A stretch of 64,000 nt of DNA from Trichobilharzia szidati (Eukaryota; Platyhelminthes; Trematoda; Strigeidida; Schistosomatidae). The first letter of the stretch is position 1, and the number at the start of each line of letters is the position of its first letter. The notes below the pieces were generated by a model. That model was not told the origin of the DNA. It worked only from the letters and a program-made list of their open reading frames with translations, and searched no databases. Location of the stretch: positions 176,245,868-176,309,867 of the forward strand of contig OX235279.1 of the NCBI GenBank assembly GCA_944472155.2, read 5' to 3'. The position numbers were made by a program, and so were the translations under genes. Positions 10,690 through 21,686 of the stretch are shown in pieces.

Positions 10690-11490
10690 TGGACGGATTA
10701 ACACCAGGAGAGTCGAAGGGTTGAACAAACTTTTCCTGTATAGAGAGATCTGACTTTTCTGTTTTGACGGTGAAAGCTTCAGCAGTACAGATGAGTTGGA
10801 TACGTAAATGATTTGAGCTGGTTATTTTTTGCCTTGTGAACACCTTTAAATGAAGACGCTGTAGAGATATAGTGACTAGTATCGACCAGATTTTGAAATA
10901 ATTGCGCTTCATATAGCCTCACTTCCACCTCTTCGTAACCATGCAAGATAGTGTTGTTGCAGCCTAATAGACGAAACTCGAGTCTGCCGACTGATATACC
11001 TAGCTATACCAGAGAAGGTCAATTGACAGTTGCAAATGAAGTTGTTAAACTGCGGGATCCTGTCCTTCAGGATATTGAACAGTATTGGTTCACTAGAAAA
11101 TGCTGTTCTCAACGATGCAATAAGGAATGTCCTTTTCAGGGACCGTGAGATCCTTCCATTTTAAGGACATCAGCAGCTAAGTCACCTCTGAATTCAAAGT
11201 TCACATACAGCATTTTCTTGGTTACAGATGTTAAGCCACATTTCATAGGTTTTGACTGAATGTTTTTGTCTATGAAACATGGCGGAAATCCATTTTCTTA
11301 GAAGATTTAACTCTTCCTCTACAATATCAGGAACACATATGTGCCGAATGCGAGTGGCAAGCTAACGGATCACGTTTCGTTTTCAACCAGTGGGTACCTA
11401 GGTGTAGAAATTTGTCAGCTGACCATTCCATGACAGCTTTCAATTAAATCAATCTCTTCAGAGTTCCATCGGTCCTATTGACTTAAGTAT
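10690..11490 (-). mobile_element. PLE-A C-terminal fragment
   Basis: The minus strand encodes a degenerate connector and GIY-YIG domain. A C-N-C-Q motif is followed by A-R-Y-I-S-R-Q-T (the G of YIG is mutated to S), then L-Q-Q-H-Y-L-A-W-L-R-R-G-G, near 10,920-11,050. The C-terminal segment near 10,720-10,790 is still readable. The same fragment is at 58,690-59,430. Stops are frequent. It abuts a PLE-B copy on its right. Confidence 0.7.
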
Positions 11491-12193
11491 AAAACTTGGG
11501 TACTGGGGTAAAGTATAACTCCAGTGTGGATAAGACTTTATTTTGATAAATCGCACAGTGTTGTCATACATTAATATTTACTGATGATCACGTTTCGAGC
11601 ACTCTACCACAGTGTCCAAGTTTTATACTTATATGAACTATTTATTATACTGTGATTTGACTGGTAATAATATCTTCCATATATTTAGTATTTGCGTTGA
11701 ATCAATCCCTCTCTCCACCAACCTGTATTACCTACTAGAATTTCGACTCTGTCTCACCCACCCCATTGTGTTTTTGTGTGTTAAAACATGCAGTGCAATC
11801 GCTGAGTGCGTTTTTCTCAATTACTTATCTTCGTGGGACCAATGATTCTAACCTTAGCTGAATTCTTATGTTCTGATAATCTGAGTACTCCTGATCTACT
11901 AGTTTGACTGACCTGTGCAGTTGACCTTACTCACAGTCACTGCAAGGTATTTTGTAAATAATATTATTTTGTCTAATTGGGTCAACCGACAGGGTCCTTT
12001 AAGCTACAGAGCATGTCCTACCTGAGTGAGTTTGTAGGTTTAAACGCCACTCTAATTTCTGCTTTATTTAGAATCCTACGAAGGGAGAGTCTCAGATGTC
12101 CCCTTTCTCCTTGTAAGGTGAAACCACAGTATATGCCTTATGTTCTCTCTTATTTATGTTATCACTACTAGTTTCACAATTATTTTTATTCTG

Positions 12194-12694
12194 CTATCGA
12201 CCGTTTCTCATATTTCTAGTAAATTTCATGGGATAGCTATTTGAAACCAAAGCTTCCTCTATCTGTTTCATTTCATCATTTAGGTCTTTTTTTGTGCTAC
12301 TTAGTGCCATTGCTCGGTTTGTTAAACACTTAACTAAGCCTGCCTTAACAGTTAAAGGATGAGATGAATTAAAGTCTAAATATCTATTAGAATGCGTTGG
12401 GTTTCTATAAACACTAGTGTGTAGTTTGCCTTCTTCTATTCGTTTTATTTTACAATCTAACATAGCTAATTCTCCTTGCTCATTTTCAGCTTCAAATGTG
12501 AACTTTATTCCCTCCACTAGTGAGTTTATGTGTGTCAAGAAGCTAGAGATATGTTCTGTTTTTAACACTGTGTGAGAAAGTGTCATCCACATATCTCCAC
12601 CATATTTTTGGAGTAGGATTAAACGTATTAAGTGCCATATTTTCCCAGCTATCCATAAATATATCTGCCACGATAGGGGATATTGGTGATCCAT
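12194..12694 (-). pseudogene. PLE-B RT thumb/connector portion after a frameshift
   Basis: A 166-codon minus-strand frame that continues the RT after the break in the previous one. It has the A-M-L-D-C-K-I-K-R segment (position equivalent to the 'FLD' motif of PLEs), then S-V-Y-R-N-P-T-H-S-N-R-Y and C-L-T-N-R-A segments that are standard in the PLE RT thumb. It overlaps the previous frame by 46 bases, consistent with at least one indel in the catalytic region. It ends before the endonuclease. Confidence 0.75.
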
Positions 12695-13536
12695 CCCATT
12701 GCTACACCTTCAGTTGGCCTATATATTTTGCCTTGGAATTTAAATATAGTAGATGTGAGGCATAGCTGAATCCCTAAAATAATTTCTTCAACGGACAGCT
12801 TTGTCCTATAAGTGAGTTCAGGATCTGCAGTTAGTTCCTTTTTAACTGCTTCTAAGGCCATATTTATTCGTATATTCGTGTAAAGACTAGTTATATCAAA
12901 ACTAACCATTGTTTCATCATTCTCCAGTTGGATGTCATTTAGTTTCTTTTTCTTCTCATATGAATTAGTTAGTCTAGAATTTGAACGATTTCTAATGGGG
13001 CATAATATTAGAGCTAAATGTTTTGATAATTCATATGTAGGGGTATTTCTAAAATCTACTATTGGTCTTATGGGATAACCTGGCTTATGTATTTTAATAG
13101 TACCATACATTCTACTAGCATTATTAGTTTTAGGCATTAAATTAAACCATTTTGACTCACCCAGTGACGGCTTCATTCTGCGTATTAATTCCGTTGCAGA
13201 TTTCTTGACCTTATTCATTATTGTATCTACAGGCTTCTTACTTTCCTCATATGGACCCATCTCAATATGTTCAGTGACTTCCTTGATATAGTCAGATTTA
13301 TCCAAAACTACTTTCGAGTTCCCTTTGTCAGCTTTTGTGATGACGATGTTTTTATCCTGTTTTAGACTAATTAGAGTTAGTCTTTCCGATTTTGTCAAGT
13401 TTGATTTTGCCTTCTTTTGATTTTTCAGGGTTAATGCACATTGTGCTCGAACCTCTTCTACTGTCGTCATATCTATTGAACTTAATGCTGCTTCTGTCTT
13501 AAAGACGACATATTCTGGTGTTAGTTTATTAACCAT
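12649..13536 (-). pseudogene. PLE-B reverse transcriptase, N-terminal and palm portion
   Basis: A 295-codon minus-strand frame that also extends open upstream to about 13,660 without a further methionine. It shows I-V-I-T-K-A-D-K-G-N (about residues 69-78), G-T-I-K-I-H-K-P-G-Y-P-I-R-P-I (about 145-159), V-S-F-D-I-T-S-L-Y-T-N (palm motif A with the catalytic Asp) and G-V-A-M-G (motif B) just before the frame breaks. Downstream the catalytic R-Y-V-D-D-T-F sequence survives in a different frame near 12,590-12,612. Reverse transcription of PLE RNA is the family role; this copy cannot make the full enzyme. Confidence 0.8.
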
Positions 13537-13664
13537 CAGATTGAAATCTAATCCTTTTTCAAGTAGTTTTTTCCATCGGTCCTTCTTGATAAGTTCACAT
13601 CGAAGAAACGAATGCCAGACTCGTTCTCCACTTAGAATGTGAATTTTACCGCTAGATGGCAGCC

Positions 13665-13793
13665 ATTAAATCTACCCAGTCTCACTGTGATCAACTTTCA
13701 GTAATATTTCATCTATCACCTTGATCTGTTAGCTCAGTACAATTTTTGCAATGTTATCTTGTCGCAGTTTTTACCTCGTTGTGAATAATAATC

Positions 13794-13839
<46 letters not shown>

Positions 13840-14011
13840 GTATATACATATACAGCTCATTAAAAGGGACTCTTCGCTGAATGACTTCTTTTGGTTTTTT
13901 ATATGTATTCAGATCTTCCTACATACATTAAATGGTATGCAGAACTCCCATAATCTGTACGGGTATACAAATGAAGAAATTGCTGTTATCATTTTATAAT
14001 GATTAACTGGT
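13665..14011. other. Spacer with (TA)n microsatellite
   Basis: A (ta)n tract covers 13,795-13,838. No other feature is visible. The paralogue lacks this stretch because the PLE-B/RTE-a junction there is at 60,525. Confidence 0.5.
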
Positions 14012-14487
14012 TGGAGAGGAACGTCAAGTCAGTTCTTCTATACGGATCAGAAACTTGGCCAGTGTGTCACAAAGAATATTTCCAACAGCCTGTTGCAGAC
14101 CTTTATCAACAACTGTCTTCGCTGACTCTATACTCAAGATTACATGGCCGGAAAGAATCACCAACAAGAAACTATGGGAACAAACAAAACAAGAACCAAT
14201 CGCCAAACCAACCTAATATGCAGGAGAAAGTGGAGATGGATGGATTGGACACTCGCTGAGGAGGCCACTGGGTGACATCGCTTGTCAGGCCATCACTCGA
14301 GTGGAACCCGAAAGGGAAGCGGCGAGTGGGACGTCCAAGTGTGGGTGACATGGAGGAGGTTGTGTGAAGAGGAGTTGAAACAGTATGGACTAACATGGAC
14401 GCAGGTGAAAAGTACAGCAGGAGACAGAAGCAAGTGGAGACGTGTAGTTGAAGGCCTATGTTCCATCAGGAACCCAAGGGAACAATA
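14012..14487 (+). mobile_element. RTE-a 3' fragment
   Basis: Contains the thumb and C-terminal region only: the 'gaaacttggccagtgtgtcac' block, then the segment encoding R-R-P-L-G-D-I and E-E-L-K-Q-Y-G-L-T-W, ending 'gggaacaataataataa'. The paralogous copy (60,526-61,038) starts further upstream within the element, so one of the two lost sequence after duplication. Confidence 0.75.
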
Positions 14488-14491
14488 ATAA

Positions 14492-14730
14492 TAATAACTG
14501 GTTGAAGGATTTCACCATGAGCTGACATCAGTTAGAGAAGCATTGGATAACCGACAGGGAGTAGTGGACATTTGTTTCGTCAGGCTAGTTTGGGGCTCTT
14601 CGGTAGTACGCACCCGGCACTACGGTTCGAACCCGGGAGCTTCTGGTTAAAAGGCGAGCTAGCTCGTAGAGCATTAAGCAGCCACTGGGACCCAACCCGA
14701 TCCAATGGCCAGCCCATAAATTCGACCAGT
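14492..14730 (-). mobile_element. SINE C copy, degenerate
   Basis: Reverse-strand SINE C. It has the terminal block 'gatttcaccatgagctgaca', a degraded hammerhead-like region (tttcg at 14,571-14,577; 'gtagtacgcac' near 14,605), a B-box complement 'ggttcgaacccggg', and the rest of the tRNA-like head. The CTGATGA box has become CTACCGA, so the ribozyme-like core is lost. The paralogue is at 61,042-61,250. Confidence 0.7.
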
Positions 14731-15228
14731 GATGCTTGAATCATGATGAAATTCCACTCTGTTTCGTTATTGAACACGAATCAATTCAGTTACACCCAAT
14801 TCGTTTCATGACTAACTACTGAATACACTGAAAGTAAACAGTAACTAATATCTGTTGTTGTTTATTCAAAGACAGCATGGCGGAAATTTGAAATGCATAT
14901 TTCACACTTGGATAATATTAATCCAACAAAAGAGTATTCTAGATAAGTGTAACTTTATTATTAGAAAAAACATGTGTTAACAAAGTAACTATATTAAATA
15001 TAGTGAATCTTTTACAATATTCTCTAATCTCCTGAGTGGACTATAGTTTTAAGGACATATATCAAGCAAAAAAAAAAGCAAACAAAATAAATAAAGTTGC
15101 CTGATTAACTGCAACTGGAAATAACAAATTTCAATCAGGTATATGTGTATGGAAATGGAAGGTATGTGAAGCGGAAATAGCATTGATTGTTAGCTGTACA
15201 ACGTGTAAATAATTGATGAATTCTTTAA

Positions 15229-15870
15229 TTCCATATTATTTTGTTTATTAGATATATCACACAGTCAGTGAAACAGTATTATTATTAATTGGATGACAAT
15301 GTTTCGAACACAATTTAATATTGTTCATAATCATTTCGTCAATTATAATCACACGACTTCGAAACTTGAGTTTTATATTTTTCTTTGTTCTCTCCCTCCT
15401 ATTTGTCGTCGTTGGGGTAGTAGAATTTTCCAGATATCTGGATGGACAGATGTTGAATCATTCCTATTACACGTATTCTCTCTCAGTTGATTCGATAAAC
15501 AAAGCTTCTGTTATCAATCTTTCCTACTCAACACCCTGTTACATTAGATTTTGAAACTGTCATCTTATCCCATCCATCCTATTGTATGGTTGTGTGTAAT
15601 TGCATGTAGTGAGTGCTATAGCTGAACTATTCTCTAGATTTCTAGAGAGAGAGAGAGAATAGAGAATAGTTCAGCTATAGCACTCTGCATGCAATTACAC
15701 ACAACCATACAATAGGATCGGATAGGATGACAGTTTTAAAATCCAATGTCACAGGGTGGAGGTAGAGATTGATAACAGAAGCTTTGTTTATCGAATCAAC
15801 TGCAAATACATGTAATAAGAATGATTCAACACCTGTCCACCTAGATATCTGGAAAATTCTACTACCCCTA
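15229..15870. repeat. Palindrome of PLE-B 3' ends
   Basis: The arms 15,415-15,635 and 15,661-15,870 are inverted copies around a 25-bp centre that includes (ga)n. The left side extends further (15,229-15,414) into the PLE-B terminal block with 'tgtttcgaacacaat'. The single-copy equivalent is 21,687-22,100. The whole insertion is missing from the paralogue, which has a different 185-bp sequence at 61,732-61,917. Confidence 0.75.
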
Positions 15871-16159
15871 CGAAAAACTCCAATCGGTGAATTTTTCCGT
15901 GAACATGAGTAAAGTGAGGAAATAATGGGGTATTTTTTAAACTGACATGCGGAACAAGAGAATGAAGTATGTAAAACGCGGGTAGTTATGTGAGTAGTTA
16001 TTTTTTTTTTGAACAATATGGGGAAAGTGGAGAAACATGCAGAAAGTGAGTTTTCAGCATTGCATTTTATGCATATTTTGGTCATGTCTTATCCAATCAA
16101 AACTGCCCATACACTCCATGTTTTACCCAGTTTCCTGAGAATAAAATATTCCACATATT

Positions 16160-16344
16160 TTTTTATTAGAGCTTGATTCCACACTGTATTGTTGGTACAA
16201 GTATGGAATTTTCAGCATGTGATATCGGTAGCCCAATTTTGCCGGCCGACCATTGATATCGGGTGTGCGTCGGCAGGGGATCGAACCCCGAACCATATGC
16301 ATGATCGGTGAGAGTCCTAACCACTGTGCTACCGACGCACACAG
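16160..16344 (-). mobile_element. SINE B copy
   Basis: On the minus strand it begins with a tRNA-like head ('gtcggtagcacagtggttag', B-box 'ggttcgatcccc', closing 'gccgac'), followed by a body with 'gatatcaatggtcggcc' and 'gcttgattccaca...' and ends in a short AT tail. The cleanest copy is at 48,063-48,267; the paralogue is at 62,060-62,246. Confidence 0.75.
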
Positions 16345-16559
16345 ACTTAAGGTGTGTTCGTTGAAACAGAGAGTAATATTTCAATAAGACGGTTGAAGAA
16401 GGAATAAAATCTTGGGTTCTATTGGCACACGTTTCAAAAACCTCCGTTTTATATAGCAGAAAACCAAACAAATCACCTTGAGACTTCATGAGGAACCACT
16501 TGAGTTATAGTTAATTTCACGAAAATGTAATGCCAATGGTGTGTCAAATCGCAAATCTA

Positions 16560-17120
16560 CGCATCATTATCGAACAGAGAATAAAATGGCAGTCAAACCT
16601 GTCTCTGCCTCAACTTCACCAGACAGTTTTGACCAAGAAGTAACCAACACTATGGCGTGCAGCGCCAAAGTCTTCATCAACCTCACTCAACAGCTGGCTA
16701 TGTGACAATGCCAAGTGTCAGGTGATCAACAACGGAAAACTCAGTGACGCCTGCCTTTGAAGTGAATACAGGAGTAAGACAAGCTGGTTGCCTGCCTATT
16801 ATCACCAACGATGATATTCTTAATTGTGGTGGACTGGATTATGCGTCAGACTGTGCATTGGGAGTGAGAAGACAGAAGCACGTTAGACCGATAAGAAGAC
16901 TCCAGATGATCTGGAGTACACGGACGATTTGTGTCTAGTGTTGTGCAAGCTCGAAGATTCACAGGTGAAAATTAACAAGTTGGAAGAGGAGGCTGGCAGT
17001 AAAGACAGGACTTCATGTGAACATAGAGAAGACGGAGGTGATGAAGATAGCAAACCAACCAACAAAAACTACGACAGCAACAAAAACAACAAGCACAAAT
17101 CACTAACAACAGAAGGTTAC
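16560..17120 (+). mobile_element. RTE-a third subfamily fragment (RT palm)
   Basis: Degenerate RT region. Near 16,770-16,800 there is a 'GVRQAGCL'-type box with frameshifts, then L-E-Y-T-D-D-L-C-L in place of LDFADD near 16,915-16,940, then a K-L-E-D-S-Q-V-K-I-N-K-L segment and a linker where glutamine codons are replaced by Thr/Asn-rich codons. It joins directly to an inverted RTE-b fragment. The same chimera is at 62,500-63,310. Confidence 0.65.
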
Positions 17121-17420
17121 TTCCTACGTGGCTGGCTTAAACTAACTGTTGTGGCTTTCATTGACTGATGAAGCCATGTTTTGGTTTGACCACCACTCAC
17201 TAGTCCTTTTCCAAACTGACCCTGTGTCACTCAGCCAAGATTGCCCATAGTCAAGGAAGGTGATAGATAGCTAGGCATACGTAACACATGTCCTAACCAT
17301 CTCTCTCAGCCGATGTAGCTTCACAGCCTCGTCGATTGATTTCCCCTCCCCTCCATACCTAGCACTCGACCGAAGCTTAACCTAAATATTGCTCACCTTG
17401 TTCATCTGTATTATAAGATG
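17121..17420 (-). mobile_element. RTE-b 3' fragment
   Basis: Minus-strand RTE-b: 'caccactcactagtccttttcc', 'gattgcccatagtc', 'catgtcctaaccatctctctcag' and 'cagcctcgtcgattgattt' correspond to the family's C-terminal coding segment, best read on the plus strand at 34,425-35,098. Truncated at both ends. Confidence 0.65.
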
Positions 17421-17621
17421 TTTCTTTATATGTAAAATAAATAAAAATCAACTTCTTCTCAGCGCAGGAAGCGATTTTGATGAAATCAATAATAATTATG
17501 TTGCTGTGAAATGTACTGTTTAATTTCAGCGAGTAAATTATTTCCATTGAGCAGTTTAATTAATTGATGTCACAAACAAATTATTGACAGTTTAGTGAGT
17601 CAGTCAGTGCAAAATTGGTAT

Positions 17622-18110
17622 TCAAGTGTTGGTTTGTAGGGATTTTATTGGTTACAGTACTCCCAGGTTTTCCAATGGTTCTCTAACCAATGTCAGCTCA
17701 CGATGAAATCCTGTAACCAATCAAATCCCTACAAACCAACACTTGAATATCGATGAGATGCTAACTAGCGACTTGCCCTATGCAGGTAGGTAGCTACCTG
17801 GGGTTTTAGTGAGAAGTCCTGACCAATAGGGTGCAGCAGGTTGGATGTGAGGACAAATACTCACCGAAGACATTGGCTAGGGGTCGCGGTATGTCGTGAT
17901 TTGGCAGAAGTTAGAATTCATGGGCCACTGGATCGGGTCCCAGTGGCTTAATGGTATACGAGCTCGCCTTGTAACCAGAAGGTCCTGGGTTCGAGCCCCC
18001 ATGGGTGCGTACTGATGAAGAGTCCCAAACTAGGACGGACGAAACAGCTGTCCAGTACTCCCAGGTTTTCCAATGGTCCTCTAACCAATATCAGCTCATG
18101 ATGAAAAACT
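17622..18110 (+). mobile_element. SINE C, well-preserved copy with hammerhead-like motif
   Basis: Order on the plus strand: a hairpin (17,622-17,660 with 17,712-17,752), a middle block with 'gacttgccctatgcaggtag', a tRNA-like head (A-box-like 'cagtggcttaatggtatac' at 17,941-17,959; B-box 'ggttcgagccc' near 17,988), a hammerhead-like motif (18,007-18,061), then the terminal block 'aggttttccaatgg' to 'gctcatgatga'. The block 'cagtactcccaggttttcc' occurs both at the left end (17,655) and after the ribozyme motif (18,053), giving a unit of about 398 bp. Comparable to the hammerhead-bearing Sm-alpha SINE family of schistosomes. Confidence 0.8.
18007..18061 (+). ncRNA. Hammerhead-ribozyme-like motif in SINE C
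   Basis: Stem I GTAC (18,009-18,012) pairs with GTAC (18,055-18,058). The core box CTGATGA is at 18,012-18,018. Stem II GTCC/GGAC follows, then GAAA (18,041-18,044), a palindromic ACAGCTGT as stem III, and the expected cleavage after GTC (18,052). Two oddities: three extra bases (AGA) between CTGATGA and stem II, shared by all copies here, and a GGAC duplication before GAAA unique to this copy. Self-cleavage is an inference; the extra bases may reduce it. Confidence 0.65.
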
Positions 18111-18838
18111 CAATTTGATTTGAAAAACTGTTGAATTAAACCTATTTCATTGTCTAAAATTGAACTAGTCACCTCTTAGTTGTCCGAAAGATGCTTCACT
18201 GGTGAGGCTGGGTTATGCAGTGTATTTGCCAAGTGGTTATTTCAGTCAATCAGTTTTAGGTATAGGCGGGAGTGAACTGAAGAGGTTAAAGGTCATCAAA
18301 ACAAATAACTTATACATGTTAGTAACAAGATATCTAAGTTTTCAAGGAGGAGTGAAAATTAATTACAGAATTCAAGATGAGGCAGTCCGTAGGCGTTGGC
18401 AACAAGTTATTACATAATCAAGAAATTTGTAAAATAACATTAATGACTAAGAAGAAAGAATAGGATTACGTAAAATACAAACAAGTCAATAGAATTAGCT
18501 AGAATTGTAAAAATTAAAAAAAGTTAAAAGATAGTTGCAAGGGGAGGGGAAGGTCGTTCTCAAAACTCAGACCATATTATGTAGTTGGCCATCGCAAAGA
18601 AAGGGACTGTACGAACTTCCCTTGAACACATAGATTTGGCTTGTTCAGATGAATTCCGACTGTCTCTGTTGTATGTAAAAGTCACACTCGTAGACCATGC
18701 GAGAAGTTGGGTGATATACTATGAGAAACTTTAAAAGCTTTGTTAGAGTCAATTTGATTTCCAGTCAGTATGGAGGAGATGAGACAGTATTGAGCTGCCT
18801 ATAGCTTTGTTCGAACCTTTGCCAAATGAAGATGGGAG
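18111..18838. other. Unclassified sequence
   Basis: About 730 bases with no recognised element. A 71-codon open frame at 18,202-18,417 has no motif I know. The short G-rich patch near 18,540-18,555 is not informative. Confidence 0.3.
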
Positions 18839-19750
18839 GTATTCAGAAATTCGCTGATGAACTTGCCTGTTCGTACGCCCTGTGTAACTAGCTCCTCACG
18901 CACAGCTAAACTGACTGGTAAATACACATGGAAGAGGCGAAACAGGGCAGTCTGTCTTTATTTCTTTGACTAAGTATTTGGTCGACTAGTGAATACACAG
19001 CATAGCTTAGCTACGTTGAAAGTCCTTTTGAAGGCCCTTCTCAGAAATTGTAATAAGATCCCACTATTGATTGACATCACCCGTGAATTGTAGCCTTAGG
19101 AAGACTGACTTTTTAGGGATAGTCGGCACCTTCGACATTTTACTTTCTGAGTTCATGAATTTGGTTAGATATCTTTTTCTACTTAGTAGATCGCGAACAT
19201 TTCCGAGTTCTTCGTTTAGTGTCTCATGTGAACAGATAACTCTAGCCCGGTGAAACAAACATCTGACCAGATTACGTTTGTATTGTAGAGGTACGAAGCT
19301 CACGAAGTGGGTGTATTGTCCAGTGGAAGTAGGTTTTCTGTAGAAACGTCTACATATTGTCCCGTCTGTTCGTTTAGTCATTAGGACGTCCAAAAAGGAG
19401 ATAGAGCCACTTTCTTCTTCTTTTTCCTTAGTGAAGCTTATGCTGGGATGTGATCGACTGCATTTATCCAATATATCCTCAGCCTCACTTTACTTCTCAA
19501 CAACTATAAATGTATCATCAACATATCGGAAATAGAAATCAAGATTACATATCACATCTTTAAGTGGAACATTCTCTAGTTTCACCAGGAGTGTCTAGGT
19601 GAGCTAGATATATAGACGACTGATCTAAGTGGCAAGCCGTTTTTGTGAATCTTTCGTAAGACATACGACCTGGGTATCACCGTACCAACAAGTTTGAGTG
19701 TTTCATACATGGTAGGTGAAATATGACCTTGATTAGTCACTTTCCCACAC
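18839..19750 (-). mobile_element. PLE-A fragment (RT palm to GIY-YIG)
   Basis: The minus strand shows F-R-Y-V-D-D-T-F near 19,510-19,535 (catalytic Asp pair kept). A 135-codon frame (19,064-19,471) follows with I-S-F-L-D-V, R-K-P-T-S-T-G-Q-Y-T-H and Y-K-R-N-L-V-R segments. A GIY-YIG remnant with A-S-Y-T-G-R-T lies near 18,870-18,900. The region upstream of YVDD is only partly readable. 5'-truncated and frameshifted. Confidence 0.75.
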
Positions 19751-19872
19751 TTATTACATCATGCCAACTTCTGTTCCCTAGTCACGCCCGTCTAGACTAC
19801 ACCTTACATTACGTATGTAATACGTTTTCGAGGACAAATTTTACTCGTATCTGATTGGTCTTATGAATTCAT

Positions 19873-20605
19873 TATTATTTATTTATTGTTTCCTTGGGTT
19901 CCTAGTGGAACATAGGGCTTCAACTGCACGTCTCCACTTGCTTCTGTCTTCTGCTGTACTTTTCACCTGCATTCATGTTAGTCCATACTGTTTCAACTCC
20001 TCCTCACACGATCTCCTCCATGTCACCCTTGCACTGACGACCAACTCGCCACTTCCCTTTCGGGCTCCACTCGAGCACTGGCCTGAGGCGCGATGTCAAC
20101 CAGTGGCCTCCTCAGCGACTGTCCAATCCATCTCCACTTCCTCCTGCATATTTGTTGAGCGATTGGTTCTTGTTTTGTTTCTTCCCATAGTTTCTTGTTG
20201 GTTCTTGTTCTTTCCGGCCATCTGATCTTCAGTATAGAGCCAGCGAAGACAGCTGTTGATAAAGGTCTGCAACAGGCTGTTGGAAATATTCTTTGTGACA
20301 CACTGACCAAGTTTCTGATCCGTATAGAAGAACTGACTGACTTGACGTTTGTATTGAAAATCCGAATCACTTTGTTGTTGATGCTGAGTTGAGTGACGAA
20401 GATTTCCAGATTGGTTTCAGGTTGATGAATGTGTTTCTCGCCTTCCCGATTCTCGATTTGACACTCTCGTCCCTCCGTTCCTCCTGTAGTTGAGACAATG
20501 CTCCCTAGATGAGTGAATGAAGTAACCTCTTTCAAATCCCTCACATTGATGGTGATTGGCGCTGGATGCTGCTGCTGTTGTTGGTTGGTTATTTTCATCA
20601 TTGAA
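19873..20605 (-). mobile_element. RTE-a, 5'-truncated near the glutamine linker
   Basis: The 3' end with an (att)n run is at 19,873. The longest frame (20,023-20,601, 192 codons on the minus strand) starts at M-M-K-I-T-N followed by five glutamines, then the thumb with V-T-S-F-T-H-L-G-S-I and ends in R-R-P-L-V-D-I-A. The RT palm is missing. One of the least frameshifted thumb/C-terminal stretches in the window. Confidence 0.8.
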
Positions 20606-20606
20606 T

Positions 20607-21686
20607 ATATATATAATTACGATTATACTGCAGCTTATAAGAGTCAATCGTCGAAAAGGAAATTTTCTTCGCTATTCACGTCTTTTTCTTTTAAAAACTC
20701 AATATGGGAATATTTAGTTCATTAAAAGTGGAATGCAGATGCAGTAACTGACAGGATGAAAAAAAACCCACGTCAAATGAATTCTTGTGGACTAAGCCTG
20801 ACTTATTGAAGGAGGAGGCGAACAAGCATGTACAATTGATTCAAATCACTAACTGGTATTGTCTTTCTTAATTTCTTCAATGGAAAATATCAATTAGCTA
20901 TAAACGAACTATGTCATTCATTAGCTTAAGTATATTCGGGAAGAAGTGTTTCTTAATTACTTCCTAGGGTTATTATTTAGACCACATGTCTTAAATCATG
21001 AGGTAGTATATAAACTATTAACTTACTAATAACATGGAGTTTTTCTGCCTAAAATGACTACCTTCCAACTTATTATTCGCTTCATTATTGACTCATCCTT
21101 TTTAGGAATGAGATTATAATAATGAGACTCGTAACCGTATACATATATGAAAATATATCTGCTCATATGATGGGGTGTACATGTTGTACTTACTTACTAA
21201 CAGTCATATGGTTAAGAAAAAAAATAATCGTCTCTAGGAGGTCTAATTGGGATGCAGATAATAAATGGGAGGTAAAAGCATTATACTATTTATTGAATAT
21301 CTCTCCTATGCCTATGTGACGTTTTAGAATAAGAAATCAGAAGGCAAGCAAGAAAAGAAATATGAACGAACTTAATAATATAACATGCTAAGCATAGATT
21401 TTTTTTTGTTGTTGACTGCTTCATACGCTATTCTACCCAGTGTTTTACTCTTAAATCCGTGATTTCTATCTACGGGTTTTTATTAAATGTAACACAGCGG
21501 ACGACAATTCGAAGACTTCTTTGGAAAAAAGAAATATATCAGGCACGTGAAACTCCTGTTGTACTGGATGTGTTTAGCGATTAGAAGAAAGAGAACAAGA
21601 GAATAAATACACTGCTTAACTACGTCAGATATTAAATGTCTCTTAATATATGTGTAAAACATGGGCACTGTGGTAGTAAGTAATTC
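20607..21686. other. Unclassified AT-rich sequence
   Basis: More than 1 kb with no element ends, tRNA-like heads or coding motifs that I can identify. Small open frames are consistent with chance. It may be unique host sequence. Confidence 0.35.

Larger units (their letters stand above)
11490..13664 (-). mobile_element. PLE-B, nearly full coding length, frameshifted
   Basis: A second PLE lineage on the minus strand, recognised by sequence motifs rather than identity to PLE-A. From right to left it has an RT N-terminal region, palm, YVDD region, linker, a very degenerate GIY-YIG region (about 11,750-12,050), and 3' sequence with the block 'acgtttcgagcactctac'. The same 3' half occurs at 59,430-60,525, and a related 3' part at 21,687-22,450. 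Confidence 0.75.

Noticed and set aside
13751..13999. Open frame with an Ile/Tyr repeat
   Set aside because: It reads through the (ta)n microsatellite at 13,795-13,838; no coding evidence. The same holds for the frame over 10,352-10,388.
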